64,000 nucleotides of DNA from JBEIHX01 sp040381075 (GCA_040381075.1 JBEIHX010000002.1:62001-126000); one strand, 5' to 3'; numbered from the stretch's first letter, positions 18,452 to 28,179 are shown. Notes: generated by a model from the letters alone, not told the origin. Program-made: numbers and translations.

Positions 18452-18700
18452 TCAGCTGACGTCAAATGGTTTGACGCCCTGCGGCTTTCCGTCCGGGCTG
18501 AGGACAATCTGCTGCACCTTTAACTCAGCGTCCTTCAGCTTGGCCTCGCAATGGGCCTTCAGTTTGGCCCCTGTCTCATAGAGCGCAATCGATTCCTCCA
18601 GGGCGACTTCCCCCCGCTCCAGACGGTTCACGATATCTTCGAGCCGCTTGAGGGCGTTTTCAAAGCTCAAACCGGCGATGTCACTGTCAGTCTTGGCCAT
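18452..18700 (-). CDS. xseB: exodeoxyribonuclease VII small subunit
   Basis: Small helical subunit that assembles with XseA to degrade single-stranded DNA. The 82 residues include the diagnostic SFENALKRLEDIVNRLERGEVALEESIALYETGAKL, two antiparallel helices. ATG preceded by GGAAA. It is 54 bp upstream of ispA; the xseB-ispA-dxs order is common in proteobacteria. xseA is not in the window. Confidence 0.93.
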   Translation of the reverse strand: MAKTDSDIAGLSFENALKRLEDIVNRLERGEVALEESIALYETGAKLKAHCEAKLKDAELKVQQIVLSPDGKPQGVKPFDVS

Positions 18701-18893
18701 GCTGGTTTCCAAATTTCGCCGGAGGGGTTCACCTTAGAGCCGCCGCCGGCGGGATCAAGGCCGACGCGCGACCTGGCTCGGCGCCCGACGCACATGCACA
18801 GGGGCCGACGGCTCGTTGGTCGCGACGCCTGCGCCAGCGGACCGGAGCCGCGCCATGACGGGGCGCGGTTCAGGTCGATGGGCGCCGAGGCGT

Positions 18894-19493
18894 TCAGCGC
18901 CGTTCATATCGCCGGTGCGACCAGTAGAAGTCCTTGCCGTCGATGGCGCAACGCCAGCCCTCAGCGCGCAGCACCGGGCGCATCATTCGGTTGAACCACC
19001 CGTGCGCAAAGACAATGACGGTCTGCCCCCGCTCGGCGATCGCAATCAGCTTGGCGACAGCTTCGCGGGCGCGCGCTTCAGCCTCCCGGCGGCTTTCCCG
19101 GCCGCGATTGAAGCCAAGCCACCACGACACGCGCGCATGCCAGCCCCAGCCGAAAGAGCTGGGCGCCATTCTGACAAAGCGCGGATAACGCGGAGGCGGC
19201 AGCGGCGCTTCGACAAAATCCGGGTCTATATCCACGCGACGGCCAGATGCGACTGCGGCAGCGGTTTCGCGCGCCCGACGGATCGGGCTGGCGATGATCA
19301 GATCCGCCTTCTGCACTTCAGCGACAAGAGCTTCAGGCGGTTGCTGTCCGGGCCGCAAACCCGCGGCGTCATAGGCCGCCCACCAACGCTCATACTCTTC
19401 CCAGGTCAGACGCCCCTGACGGGACAGCGCCGGCTCACCGTGACGCGCGATCACGATTGCGCCTGTCACAACCGAGGCTTGTGCCGACAGCAT
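18894..19493 (-). CDS. histidine phosphatase family protein
   Basis: Cytosolic phosphatase-like protein of about 199 residues. The phosphohistidine motif is ARHGEP near the N-terminus, the following Arg lies in ASPIRRARETA, and the second catalytic His is in FAHGWFNR. Spacing fits the branch-1 histidine phosphatases. The start is uncertain: the ATG used here has AGGA six bases upstream, but further ATGs in frame (19514, 19523) would add 7-10 residues. Substrate unknown; such proteins act on sugar phosphates, cofactors or phosphoproteins. It is upstream of xseB on the same strand, separated by 193 bp. Confidence 0.8.
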   Translation of the reverse strand: MLSAQASVVTGAIVIARHGEPALSRQGRLTWEEYERWWAAYDAAGLRPGQQPPEALVAEVQKADLIIASPIRRARETAAAVASGRRVDIDPDFVEAPLPPPRYPRFVRMAPSSFGWGWHARVSWWLGFNRGRESRREAEARAREAVAKLIAIAERGQTVIVFAHGWFNRMMRPVLRAEGWRCAIDGKDFYWSHRRYERR

Positions 19494-19845
19494 GCCTGAT
19501 CCTGGCCGGTTCATCCCGCGCATGGCGACAGCAGCCCCCCGGTCGCATCGACGAGACCGAACGTCTCCCTGCGTCCGTGGACACAAGCCAGCCCCTTCAA
19601 GCACACACCATACATACCCATCCAGACAGCATGTCTAGGATTCGCCACATTCCAGATCGTTGCAGCTGCCCGGTTCAAGAGCAAGACCATCAGACACGGC
19701 GCGCAAACGCAGGAACAGCCAAGGCCGACGCCGTGGCCTCGGTCCGGGCAGCGCTCCTGCAGCCCAGTCCAACCCCCAAGCCTCGGGCCTTCGTCCAAGG
19801 CCCGGCCAGATCATACGCTGACGTCCTGGTTGACCTGAGGGCGAT
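19494..19845. other. intergenic region with no recognised feature
   Basis: 352 bases between the stop of the lipoprotein gene and the start of the histidine phosphatase gene, both on the minus strand. Small open frames cross it without ribosome sites or recognisable products. Nothing further seen. Confidence 0.5.
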
Positions 19846-20469
19846 TCAGCGCCCCTCACCCGCGCTCATGGCTGCGCGCGACCTGTGTGCGAGCTGATCT
19901 GCGTAGCCAGCCATCTTGGCGATCTCACCGTCAAATCGCGTGATCGGCGAATCGAGAAGATGCTCATCCCCCTCGGTGAGGTGCAAGCGGAGGCGATCTG
20001 CAGCGCCCGCAAACAACTGTCGCGCCCTCTTGGCGCTGATGACAGCGCGCTCCATGGCGCGCAGGTCCTCCGCGGCGCTGGAGGCGCCGGCTGCGACCTT
20101 CTCCGACAGGGCCGCGGCGGCGGCCGTGTTCACGTCGCCCGCCCCGCGCGCGGCTTCGCTTGCATCCTGGGCGACAGCCTGGGCCACGATCAACGCCGGC
20201 CTTTCGCCGATATCCTTGGACTGGAGGTAGGCTATCGACGGATCCTCCGGCGCTGCGCGACCGTTGAGCAGAAGGCCAGCCATCGACGCAGAGGGATCAG
20301 CGCACCAGCCGCGGGCGTACAGAAAGTCCGCGAAATCAATGGCAGCGCCCCGCAGACCCGCCTGGGCCTCGGTCATCGCCACCTGTGCAGCGTCAACGAT
20401 CGAGACCGTCGTGCACCCAGTCGCCATCCAGGCGGCTACAGCGAGAAGGAACACGCGTTTGCCTGTCAT
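19846..20469 (-). CDS. putative lipoprotein, helical, unknown function
   Basis: A 207-residue protein whose N-terminus is a lipoprotein signal peptide: KR, a hydrophobic run, and lipobox MATGC. The ATG has GAGAGCAAGAGG upstream and puts the lipobox at residues ~14-18. The mature part is Ala-rich and predicted almost wholly helical, with charged patterns (DLRAMERAVISAKRARQLF, ADRLRLHLTEGDEHLL) that suggest coiled coils. No family recognised. Divergent from the proline iminopeptidase gene, with 113 bp between starts. Confidence 0.65.
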   Translation of the reverse strand: MTGKRVFLLAVAAWMATGCTTVSIVDAAQVAMTEAQAGLRGAAIDFADFLYARGWCADPSASMAGLLLNGRAAPEDPSIAYLQSKDIGERPALIVAQAVAQDASEAARGAGDVNTAAAAALSEKVAAGASSAAEDLRAMERAVISAKRARQLFAGAADRLRLHLTEGDEHLLDSPITRFDGEIAKMAGYADQLAHRSRAAMSAGEGR

Positions 20470-20582
20470 GCCTCTTGCTCTCCCGCCCACGCCGCAGCTA
20501 TGCGCTCACCATGACCCATCCGCCGGGCGTCGCGATACTGTGTTGCGACGCTGCGGCCGTAGCATGGCTTCAATAAGTTCGG

Positions 20583-21560
20583 ATGAATCGACCAACGCCG
20601 ATCCGCCGCGACCTGTATCCGCCGATAGAGCCTTACGCCACGTCGCGGCTCAAGGTGTCACACCTGCATGAACTGCACATCGAACAGGTGGGCAACCCGG
20701 CAGGCATCCCGGCGCTCGCGCTGCACGGGGGGCCTGGCGGCGGGCTGAGCCCCGAGATGCGCCGATTCTTCGACCCGCATCGATATCGTCTGGTGCTGTT
20801 CGATCAGCGCGGCTGTGGCCGCTCAACGCCGCACGCCAGTCTGCAGGACAACACAACCTGGGACCTGGTTGAGGATATCGAGCGGATCCGGGAGTCGCTG
20901 GGCATCAGCCGCTTCGTTCTGTTTGGCGGATCGTGGGGGTCGACCCTGGCCCTTGCCTATGCGGTGCGCCACCCCACGAGGGTCGCGGCGATGATCCTGC
21001 GCGGAATATTCCTGATACGCCGGCAGGAAGTCGACTGGTTCTACCAGCAGGGTGCAAGCGAAATCTTTCCCGATGCCTTCGAAAGCTTTCTTGCGCCAAT
21101 TCCGGAGGCGGAGCGCGGCGACCTCCTCACCGCCTATTACCGTCGCCTGACTGGGTCCAATAAGACCGAGCGGATAGCCGCCGCGCGGGCCTGGAGCCAG
21201 TGGGAAGGCGATACGCTGTGTCTCGCAGGCCCCAGTGCGCGCCCCCAACGCTTCAACGAAGAACCCTTCGTCGAAGCTTTCGCCCGCATCGAGTGCCACT
21301 ATTTCATCAATCGGGGGTTCTTCCCGCGCGATGGCTGGCTGCTCGAGCAGGCGGAACGCTACCGACACATTCCCGGCGTGATCGTGCACGGCCGTTATGA
21401 TCTCGTGTGTCCCCTGTCGAATGCCTGGGCGCTTCGCAAAGTCTGGCCAAAGGCAGATTTCGAGATCATTCCCGACGCTGGCCACTCGAGCCTCGAACCA
21501 GGCATAATTGACGCACTGGTGCGCGCAACGGACAGGTTTGCGCGCGATTTCGTCGCCTGA
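20583..21560 (+). CDS. pip: proline iminopeptidase
   Basis: Alpha/beta-hydrolase (peptidase S33) that removes N-terminal proline from peptides, probably cytoplasmic. It has 325 residues. The oxyanion loop is HGGPGGG (48-54), the nucleophile Ser117 is in GGSWGS, the acid is Asp in GRYDLVCP, and the base is His in DAGHSS. The DQRGCGRSTPHA segment is a hallmark of this subfamily. Start is the ATG of NRPTPIRRDLYPPIEPY, the typical N-terminus. Monocistronic, converging on rodA. Confidence 0.94.
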   Translation: MNRPTPIRRDLYPPIEPYATSRLKVSHLHELHIEQVGNPAGIPALALHGGPGGGLSPEMRRFFDPHRYRLVLFDQRGCGRSTPHASLQDNTTWDLVEDIERIRESLGISRFVLFGGSWGSTLALAYAVRHPTRVAAMILRGIFLIRRQEVDWFYQQGASEIFPDAFESFLAPIPEAERGDLLTAYYRRLTGSNKTERIAAARAWSQWEGDTLCLAGPSARPQRFNEEPFVEAFARIECHYFINRGFFPRDGWLLEQAERYRHIPGVIVHGRYDLVCPLSNAWALRKVWPKADFEIIPDAGHSSLEPGIIDALVRATDRFARDFVA

Positions 21561-21680
21561 CGCCGCGCTCTGACCCAACGCTGGAGACGCTTTCCTCGCG
21601 CCTGGCGCCGGTTCCCGGCTCCATGGTTCTGGCCTGGCTCCGTGGCGAATATCCATGGCCGAGATCCCACGCCAGGATGG

Positions 21681-21738
21681 CTGGCCCATTGCTCTGGCCC
21701 ATTGCTCTGGCCCATTGCTCTGGCCCATTGCTCTGGCC
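21681..21738. repeat. 4.5 x 13-bp perfect tandem repeat
   Basis: Four identical copies of CTGGCCCATTGCT plus a partial fifth, in the 218-bp region between the converging ends of pip and rodA. Perfect identity suggests recent expansion. Confidence 0.92.
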
Positions 21739-21778
21739 AAGACCCGCAGCTGCACGCCTGCTGCTTTCGGATCGGCGC

Positions 21779-22972
21779 CTAGTCTTTGGCGCGCCTGCGT
21801 CCTGCCCCGATGCTGACGCTCAGGTTGAGGCGCGAAGCGCCAAGCGCGAGGTCGCGGTCGCGGTCTCCCGCCAGCACCAGCGCGAAACCAACAAGAACAG
21901 TGAGCATGACCGAGCCGCCATAGGATACCAGCGGCAACGGTATGCCGACGACAGGTATGAGCCCCATCACCATCGAGGTGTTGATGAAGACATACCCCGC
22001 AAAGGTTGCAGTCACGCCCGCGATCGCCAGGCGGCCAAAGGCGTTTCGACAGCGGATCGCCGCACGAATGCAGACCACCATGACGGCTGCGAAGAGGGCC
22101 AGCAGAAGCGCCGCGCCAATGAAACCGGACTCCTCGGCAAGCGCCGTGAAGATGAAGTCAGTCTGCTTTTCCGGCAGGAAGTCGCCCTGCGCCTGCGTCC
22201 CCTCGCCGACACCGCGACCAAAGACGCCGCCCGAACCAATGGCGATCTTTGACTGGGTGACGTTGTAGCCAGAGCCCAAGGGATCAGTTGAGGGATCAAG
22301 GAACGTCAGAACCCGTTCGCGTTGATAGTCATGCAGCACGAAGAAGTAAGCCAGTGGGGCGGCTATGGCGGCCATGACGCCAGCCGCGGCAATGTAGCGC
22401 CAGCGCAGTCCTGCCAGAAAAATGATCGCCCCGCCGGAACCAACGAGCAGTATCGTGGTGCCAAGATTGGGCTGCATGAAAACAAGCGCGGCCGGCAGCC
22501 CGATGAGCACAAGAGCAGGCACTGCGGTGGAAAACTTGCCAAGATCCTGAGCTGAGCACCCGTGGTAATATCGCGCCAGGGCTAGAACCAGGGCGATTTT
22601 CATGAACTCCGAAGGCTGAAGACCAACCGGACCAAGATCCAGCCATCGCTGGGCGCCCTTGCCTGTCCGACCGAAAAACTCCACGGCGACAAGCAGCAAA
22701 AGGGAGAGGATGTAGCTTGGGTACGCCGCGCGCATCCACCACTCGATGGGCGCGGACGCCAATACAAACATCAGGATGAGGCCAAAGATCAGACGGATCG
22801 CCTGGGGACCGGCCCACGGGGTCCATGCCCCCCCGGCGACAGAGTACTGCATGGCGATGCCGATCGTGGCGAGGATGAGGATCAGCAGGACAAGCAGCCA
22901 ATTCATTTGGACGACGCGCCCGACGCCGATGCCGCGGCGGGCGAACAGGCCTGATGCGCCAGAAGCAGTCAT
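21779..22972 (-). CDS. rodA: rod-shape peptidoglycan glycosyltransferase RodA
   Basis: SEDS-family transmembrane glycan polymerase that works with PBP2 in lateral wall growth. It has 397 residues and about ten membrane segments. Typical blocks are AQRWLDLGPVGLQPSEFMKIALVL, the catalytic-loop sequence SGYNVTQSKIAIGSGG followed by LPEKQTDFIFTALAEESGF, and GIPLPLVSYGGS. Its ATG overlaps the mrdA stop by 4 bp (ATGA), the tightest coupling, and it is the last gene of the mre operon. Confidence 0.96.
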   Translation of the reverse strand: MTASGASGLFARRGIGVGRVVQMNWLLVLLILILATIGIAMQYSVAGGAWTPWAGPQAIRLIFGLILMFVLASAPIEWWMRAAYPSYILSLLLLVAVEFFGRTGKGAQRWLDLGPVGLQPSEFMKIALVLALARYYHGCSAQDLGKFSTAVPALVLIGLPAALVFMQPNLGTTILLVGSGGAIIFLAGLRWRYIAAAGVMAAIAAPLAYFFVLHDYQRERVLTFLDPSTDPLGSGYNVTQSKIAIGSGGVFGRGVGEGTQAQGDFLPEKQTDFIFTALAEESGFIGAALLLALFAAVMVVCIRAAIRCRNAFGRLAIAGVTATFAGYVFINTSMVMGLIPVVGIPLPLVSYGGSVMLTVLVGFALVLAGDRDRDLALGASRLNLSVSIGAGRRRAKD

Positions 22973-25347
22973 GCTCCCCTCCCCGTTTCAGGCACGCCAG
23001 GTCCTGCAGTGCGTCCGTGCGGTGTGAAGACAGGCTTGTCGGCGGGGGTGCGGATCAGGCACTCGCGTATGACGTCGCGCGCAATGGGCGCCGCCGCTTT
23101 GGAGCCGCCTCCGCCGTGATCAACAACCACAGCACAGGCGTATCGCGGTCGATCCGCTGGCGCGTAACACACAAACAAGGCATGGTCGCGCAGGTTCCAT
23201 GGCATCTGATCATTGGACCGCACGCCGCGCGCGCGCTCCTCAAGCGTGATCCGGCGCACCTGCGCAGTGCCGGTCTTGCCGGCCATCTTCACCTCGCCAA
23301 GGTCGAGCTGCGAGGGCCGCACCGCGGTGCCGCCCGGTTCATTCGACACCCCGTACATTCCGTCCTGGATGATCCTGAGCATGGCGTCGGTGATGTCCGG
23401 GGACAGTCGCGGAAACTGCGGGGGCCTGGCCTCGCCGGCAGGGCGCGTCAGGCGCGGCTCAACGGCGCGCCCGCTTGCAATGCGCGCCGTCATGACAGCA
23501 AGCTGCAGGGGCGAGGTGATGATGAAGCCCTGGCCGATCCCGGTGATCAGCGTCTCGCCCGGGTTCCACACCGATTTACGCTTTTCAAGTTTCCAAGCCT
23601 CGGTAGGCACGATGCCTGCAGCCACGCCCTCCAGGCCGATAGGATAGCGCTTGCCAAGGCCGAACTCGCGCGCCGTCTTTGCGATGGCGTCGACACCGGC
23701 GCGTCGGGCGACCTCGTAGAAATAACAGTCACAGGAATGCTTGATGCCATCATGCATGTTCATCGGACCGTGGCCCGACCGGTTCCAGCAGTGGTAGCGC
23801 CCACCGCCAAAAATCGTGACCCCAGGACAGTTGACGCGTTCCTGTGGTGAAATGACGCCCGCTTCAAGAGCCGCCATCGCCGTCACCATCTTGAAGGTGG
23901 AGCCGGGCGGATAGAGCCCCGTGACGGCTTTGTGATAGAGTGGCTTTTCCTTGTTTTCGAGCAGATCACGATAAAGCCCGCGCGGGATGCCGTTCACGAA
24001 CTTGTTCGGATCAAACCCGGGAAACGACAATAGCGTAATGACATCGCCGGTCTGCACATCCATCACGACAACGGATGCGCTTTCGCCAACCAGTTCGGGG
24101 TCGGAGAATTTCTCCTCCTGCTCCTTTCGGGCCTGGAGCAGGCGGCGCACCGCAAAATCCTGAAGCTCTGCATCAAGGGTAAGTACAGTGTCCCGGCCGG
24201 GCACAGGTGGCGTCGATCCCTCAGGCCACACCCCGATCGCACGACCCGCCGCATCCACCTCAACCAGTCGCACACCAGCCTGACCGCGCAGCTCTACGTC
24301 CATGCTGCGCTCGATACCTGATTTGCCGACGCGCATGCCCGGGTGCTTGAATTGCGTGCGCGTGCGCTCAAAGAGATCAAGTGCGCGGGTGAGCGCATCT
24401 CCCCGCATCAGGATCGGGACGCTCGCGAGTTCCTCCGACGTCAGCACTTTCTGCAGAAATGGCGGGTCCTCGCGCAGACGGGACAGCAGATCGCGTTCGA
24501 CTTCCTTGAGTTCGCGCCGCCGTCGGTCAAAGCGCGTTTCCGCACCGCGCTCCTGGGTCATGGCCTGCATGAGACGCTCGAACCAGTTCTGATCGGCAGG
24601 ACTGCGGCGAGAGATCGCAGCCTCAAAACGCCCACGGAGCAATTTCTCGCTCAAGGAAGTCAGCGCCGGGGCCCCCTCATCCCTGATTTCAGGATAGGCG
24701 GAGCGAACCAGCCGCGCTGTTTCGCTGACAATGTCCTTGTCCGTAGGCTTTGCCACATATCCCACGACATGGGCGAATGACGCGCCCCACGGGTAATTAC
24801 GCACCTCGCTGACCTCGGCGCGCACACCCGGCAATTCGGGGGCGAACAGATTGGCGACCGCAAGCGCTTCCCAGCTTGCATCATCTGACAGCACAAGCGG
24901 GTCGAAGCGCGAGCCGGTGCGCGCCTGCTCTATCAGGGCCGTGACGTCGACCTTTTCAAGCCGGGTCGCCTCGACCGCACGTCGGGCGATCACCTCCAGA
25001 CGCTGCAATTCGTCCTCGTTGAGCAGTCGCGAGCGACGCCTCGCTGGCTGCTGGCCCGGGCCAGCAGCGCCCGCAAGAGCCGCATCAGGCGCGAGCACGA
25101 TGCGGTACGCGCGCCGGCTTGCGGCCAGGACCCGCCCCATGCGGTCGTAGACCACGCCGCGCGGCGCAGGACTTACCTCCCGGTTAAACTGGTTTTCCTG
25201 GCTCGCCTTGACGTAGTTCTCATTCTCAACCACCTGGAGCTGAACAAGACGCCCCATCAAGGCCAACCACAACGCGCCGCCGGTTGCGCTCGCCACGAAT
25301 ACGCGCCGCGAGAACACATGTTCAGGAACACGCTCGGCGGGCCTCAT
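22969..25347 (-). CDS. mrdA: penicillin-binding protein 2 (elongation transpeptidase)
   Basis: Cell-wall transpeptidase partner of RodA, anchored by one N-terminal helix (VFVASATGGALWLALMG). The 792 residues are much more than the 633 of E. coli PBP2. The active-site Ser483 is in STFK, the second motif is SCD in IKHSCDCYF, and the third is KTGTAQ. The extra length is mainly at about residues 205-338, between GYVAKPTDKD and KSGIERSMD, in the dimerisation/pedestal part: an Arg/Glu-rich, probably helical insertion of roughly 110 residues. The coding frame is continuous, so this is not an artefact of fusion. It overlaps mreD upstream and rodA downstream by 4 bp each. Confidence 0.96.
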   Translation of the reverse strand: MRPAERVPEHVFSRRVFVASATGGALWLALMGRLVQLQVVENENYVKASQENQFNREVSPAPRGVVYDRMGRVLAASRRAYRIVLAPDAALAGAAGPGQQPARRRSRLLNEDELQRLEVIARRAVEATRLEKVDVTALIEQARTGSRFDPLVLSDDASWEALAVANLFAPELPGVRAEVSEVRNYPWGASFAHVVGYVAKPTDKDIVSETARLVRSAYPEIRDEGAPALTSLSEKLLRGRFEAAISRRSPADQNWFERLMQAMTQERGAETRFDRRRRELKEVERDLLSRLREDPPFLQKVLTSEELASVPILMRGDALTRALDLFERTRTQFKHPGMRVGKSGIERSMDVELRGQAGVRLVEVDAAGRAIGVWPEGSTPPVPGRDTVLTLDAELQDFAVRRLLQARKEQEEKFSDPELVGESASVVVMDVQTGDVITLLSFPGFDPNKFVNGIPRGLYRDLLENKEKPLYHKAVTGLYPPGSTFKMVTAMAALEAGVISPQERVNCPGVTIFGGGRYHCWNRSGHGPMNMHDGIKHSCDCYFYEVARRAGVDAIAKTAREFGLGKRYPIGLEGVAAGIVPTEAWKLEKRKSVWNPGETLITGIGQGFIITSPLQLAVMTARIASGRAVEPRLTRPAGEARPPQFPRLSPDITDAMLRIIQDGMYGVSNEPGGTAVRPSQLDLGEVKMAGKTGTAQVRRITLEERARGVRSNDQMPWNLRDHALFVCYAPADRPRYACAVVVDHGGGGSKAAAPIARDVIRECLIRTPADKPVFTPHGRTAGPGVPETGRGA

Positions 25348-26021
25348 TGCTCGCGCTCCCTCTCCAGGATCACTTCCTGCCTGACAAACATGAACCGCAC
25401 GGCCGGAAACAGGACAATTGTCACAAGCGTCATCAGCGCGAGCCGTCCTGCCGGGAGCACCATTTCGGCCGCATAGCTGGCAAGCAGCCAGCCTGCACCG
25501 GCCGCAGCAACGGCATAGGCGGCAAAACCAACCTCAGTGCGTGTCATTCCAGCATTGAACGCCGCGCGAAGGCGGGATAGCGTCTCAAGATAGGCGCCAG
25601 CGAAGGCGGTGCCCAGCACAGACAGCCTGGCGCGATCTGCAGGCGCAGCGCGCGCCGCTTTCAGCCCGGCGGCAATCAGTCCTATGCAGATCGCAACCGC
25701 CAGCGCCGGCCCGGCCAAAATCAAGGTGAACAAGCTCTTGACGAGCGTCAGACGATCAAGAGCCATCAGGTAGCCGAGAGGAAAAACCGCCGCCCACACG
25801 CCGATTGGCCCGCCGGTCGCGATATCCTGGAAAACGCCGAGCGCCGTCACCGCCAGAACAGCCCCGACACTCGGCCGGCGCCATCCCCAGATAAACGCGG
25901 CCCACAGCCCCGCCAACGGCCAGGGGAACGGCGCCGACAGGAACGGGGTCAGCGACTGCGACGCCAGCGTCAGCGCCAAAGCCGCCAGAAAGCCAATGCC
26001 TGCGAAGCCCGCATCCCGCAT
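25344..26021 (-). CDS. mreD: rod-shape-determining protein MreD
   Basis: Small integral membrane protein of the elongasome, 225 residues with five or six hydrophobic segments. Recognised mainly by position between mreC and mrdA and by the FIWGWRRPSVGAVLAVTALGVFQDIATGGPIGVWA segment, a variant of the MreD core. The ATG begins 1 bp after the mreC stop; the open frame extends far upstream but there it overlaps mreC antigenically nonsensical Arg-rich sequence. Its stop overlaps the mrdA start by 4 bp. Confidence 0.9.
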   Translation of the reverse strand: MRDAGFAGIGFLAALALTLASQSLTPFLSAPFPWPLAGLWAAFIWGWRRPSVGAVLAVTALGVFQDIATGGPIGVWAAVFPLGYLMALDRLTLVKSLFTLILAGPALAVAICIGLIAAGLKAARAAPADRARLSVLGTAFAGAYLETLSRLRAAFNAGMTRTEVGFAAYAVAAAGAGWLLASYAAEMVLPAGRLALMTLVTIVLFPAVRFMFVRQEVILEREREQ

Positions 26022-26022
26022 C

Positions 26023-27114
26023 TTACTGATCCGTTGACGGAAGAACGTCGGCGTTTGGCTCCGGCGCGATCGGGGCCGGCGCAGGCGCGATCGTGGGAAG
26101 GGGGTCGTTGGGGCCTGGCATCTGGGGCTGCGCCGCCTCGGGCGGCGGCGCGCGCGCGCGCTGCGGCGCCGCAGCCCCTGGCGTCTGGGTCTGGGTCTGG
26201 GCTGGGGGCAGGATGGCGCCGAGTGTGGGCAAAGGCCGCTCGGGCAACGCATATGCATCCGGCGGCGGCAGGTCGGGCGGCGCGAACTGGACGAGGCGGA
26301 CGAACTCCAACGGCGCGCGCCAGCCTGCAAGGCGCACCCGCCAGCCTCCGCCAGCCCTTTCGATGGTTCCCACAGGCAATCCCCAGGCGAACACGCCGCC
26401 TTCGCCAGACGTCATGACGACGTCGCCTTCCTTGAGGCGTTCGGGATGATCAATCACGGTGAGCCGCGGGCGATCTGACTGGTCGCCCTGCAAAATGGCG
26501 CGCGCCCGCCCATCGCGCGTCACGACAGGCACCCGACTGAGGGGATCGGTCAGCAGCAGGATGCGCGACGACCTGGCGCCGATCTGAGCAACCCGGCCCA
26601 CAACGCCAAACTCGTTCAGGGCCGCCGATCCGGGTTTGACGCCGTGACGCGCGCCAGCGTTGGCGAGACGCGAATCGCCAAACACGCCGGACTGATCGGC
26701 AACCAGCCTCGCCGCAATGCCCTTGGCCACCACTTCGCGACGGCCATCGCCTTCAATACCGAGCAGAGCCTCATAGCGTTTGACGCGCTCCACCTGCGCC
26801 CCCTGGGCGAGCAGGGTTTCACGCAGGGCGCGGTTCTCCGCCTCAAGTCTGCGGATCCTGTCAGCGCCGGAGAGAGCCGATGCCGCGTCGCCGGCGGCAG
26901 CCTCCACTGCGCGCACCGGCGCGCCAGCCACCGCGCCAGCTCCAGCCTGCAGATCGGTCAGCGCTGTCGACGGCGTCGCCTTGTCGTCACGATCCGAAAA
27001 GCGGGCAAAAAACAGAAATGCGAACGTGAAGCCGCCGACCAGCACAAGAGCGACCACCCCCGCCGGAGTGAGTGCGCGGCCACGCCCCCGCCGTCCTGAG
27101 CCGATCGCCACCAC
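26023..27114 (-). CDS. mreC: rod-shape-determining protein MreC
   Basis: Bitopic protein whose periplasmic part binds PBP2. It has 363 residues: a basic cytoplasmic tail, one membrane helix (VVALVLVGGFTFAFLFFA), a coiled coil at about 85-125 (RIRRLEAENRALRETLLAQ), then two beta-barrel subdomains containing GDSRLANAGARHGVKPG and MTSGEGGVFAWGLPVG. The C-terminal 90 residues are a Pro/Ala/Gln-rich low-complexity tail. The start is GTG followed by a second GTG, with GGGAGG upstream. It follows mreB by 21 bp. Confidence 0.94.
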   Translation of the reverse strand: MVAIGSGRRGRGRALTPAGVVALVLVGGFTFAFLFFARFSDRDDKATPSTALTDLQAGAGAVAGAPVRAVEAAAGDAASALSGADRIRRLEAENRALRETLLAQGAQVERVKRYEALLGIEGDGRREVVAKGIAARLVADQSGVFGDSRLANAGARHGVKPGSAALNEFGVVGRVAQIGARSSRILLLTDPLSRVPVVTRDGRARAILQGDQSDRPRLTVIDHPERLKEGDVVMTSGEGGVFAWGLPVGTIERAGGGWRVRLAGWRAPLEFVRLVQFAPPDLPPPDAYALPERPLPTLGAILPPAQTQTQTPGAAAPQRARAPPPEAAQPQMPGPNDPLPTIAPAPAPIAPEPNADVLPSTDQ

Positions 27115-27135
27115 GTCGCTTCGCGCCTCCCGTGT

Positions 27136-28179
27136 CTAGATGTCCGCCGCAAGCAGGTGACGCATACTGGAAAGATTATCCAGTACTTTGCCGGACCCGA
27201 GCACCACACACCGCAGCGGATCGGCCGCCAGGCTCACCGGAAGTTTCGTACGCTGGCGCAGAACTGTGTCGAGATTGCGCAGGAGACCGCCGCCGCCGGT
27301 CAGCATGATGCCGCGATCGACAATGTCAGCGGCCAACTCCGGAGGCATGGCCTCAAGGGCGCTCTTGACCGCATCGACGATCTGGTTCACCGGTTCAGAC
27401 AGGCTCTCCGCGACCATCTTCTCGCTGATGGTGAGTTCTTTCGGAACCGCGTTCATCAGATCGCGGCCCTTGATCAACATGGTCAGCCCATCGGAACCAT
27501 CAGCCGGCGGTGTTGCGGAGCCGATCTCCTTCTTCACCCGCTCGGCCGTCGTCTCGCCGATAAGCATGTTCTCATGGCGGCGCAGGTAAGAAATGATTGC
27601 TTCATCCATCCGGTCGCCGCCGACGCGCACGCTGCGCGAATACACGATCCCGGACAGGGACATCACGGCGACTTCGGTCGTGCCTCCCCCGATATCCACA
27701 ACCATGGACCCTGAAGGCTCGTCGATCGGGAGACCCGCGCCAAGCGCTGCAGCCATCGGCTCTTCAATGAGGTAGACGCGTCGCGCACCGGCGGCGAGCG
27801 CGCTCTCAAGGATCGCGCGGCGTTCAACGGCCGTCGCGCCGGACGGCACGCAGATGATGATCTGCGGAGAAATGAACGCCCGTCGCGAATGAACCTTCTG
27901 AATGAACCGCTTGATCATCTCCTCGGCGACTTCGAAGTCAGCGATCACCCCATCGCGCATCGGGCGGATCGCCTGCATCCGGCCTGGGGTCTTGCCAAGC
28001 ATCTGCTTGGCTTCATGCCCGACCGAATGAACGATCTTCCGGCCGCCCTCAATGATATAGGAGACAACCGACGGCTCATCGAGCACCACGCCCTTGCCTT
28101 TGACGTAAATGAGAGTGTTCGCCGTGCCGAGGTCAATCGCCAGGTCGGCCGAGATAAAGCTGAAAAGGCTGCCCAGCAT
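27136..28179 (-). CDS. mreB: rod-shape-determining actin homologue MreB
   Basis: Actin-like ATPase that orients the elongation machinery along the inner membrane. The 347 residues include phosphate-1 DLGTANTLIYVKGKG, phosphate-2 DIGGGTTEVAVMSL, and the adenosine motif GIMLTGGGGLLRNLD. The start is the second Met, preceded by GAGGAAAC at ideal spacing. First gene of the five-gene operon mreB-mreC-mreD-mrdA-rodA, complete here. The promoter should lie in the 209 bp between it and phaR. Confidence 0.97.
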   Translation of the reverse strand: MLGSLFSFISADLAIDLGTANTLIYVKGKGVVLDEPSVVSYIIEGGRKIVHSVGHEAKQMLGKTPGRMQAIRPMRDGVIADFEVAEEMIKRFIQKVHSRRAFISPQIIICVPSGATAVERRAILESALAAGARRVYLIEEPMAAALGAGLPIDEPSGSMVVDIGGGTTEVAVMSLSGIVYSRSVRVGGDRMDEAIISYLRRHENMLIGETTAERVKKEIGSATPPADGSDGLTMLIKGRDLMNAVPKELTISEKMVAESLSEPVNQIVDAVKSALEAMPPELAADIVDRGIMLTGGGGLLRNLDTVLRQRTKLPVSLAADPLRCVVLGSGKVLDNLSSMRHLLAADI

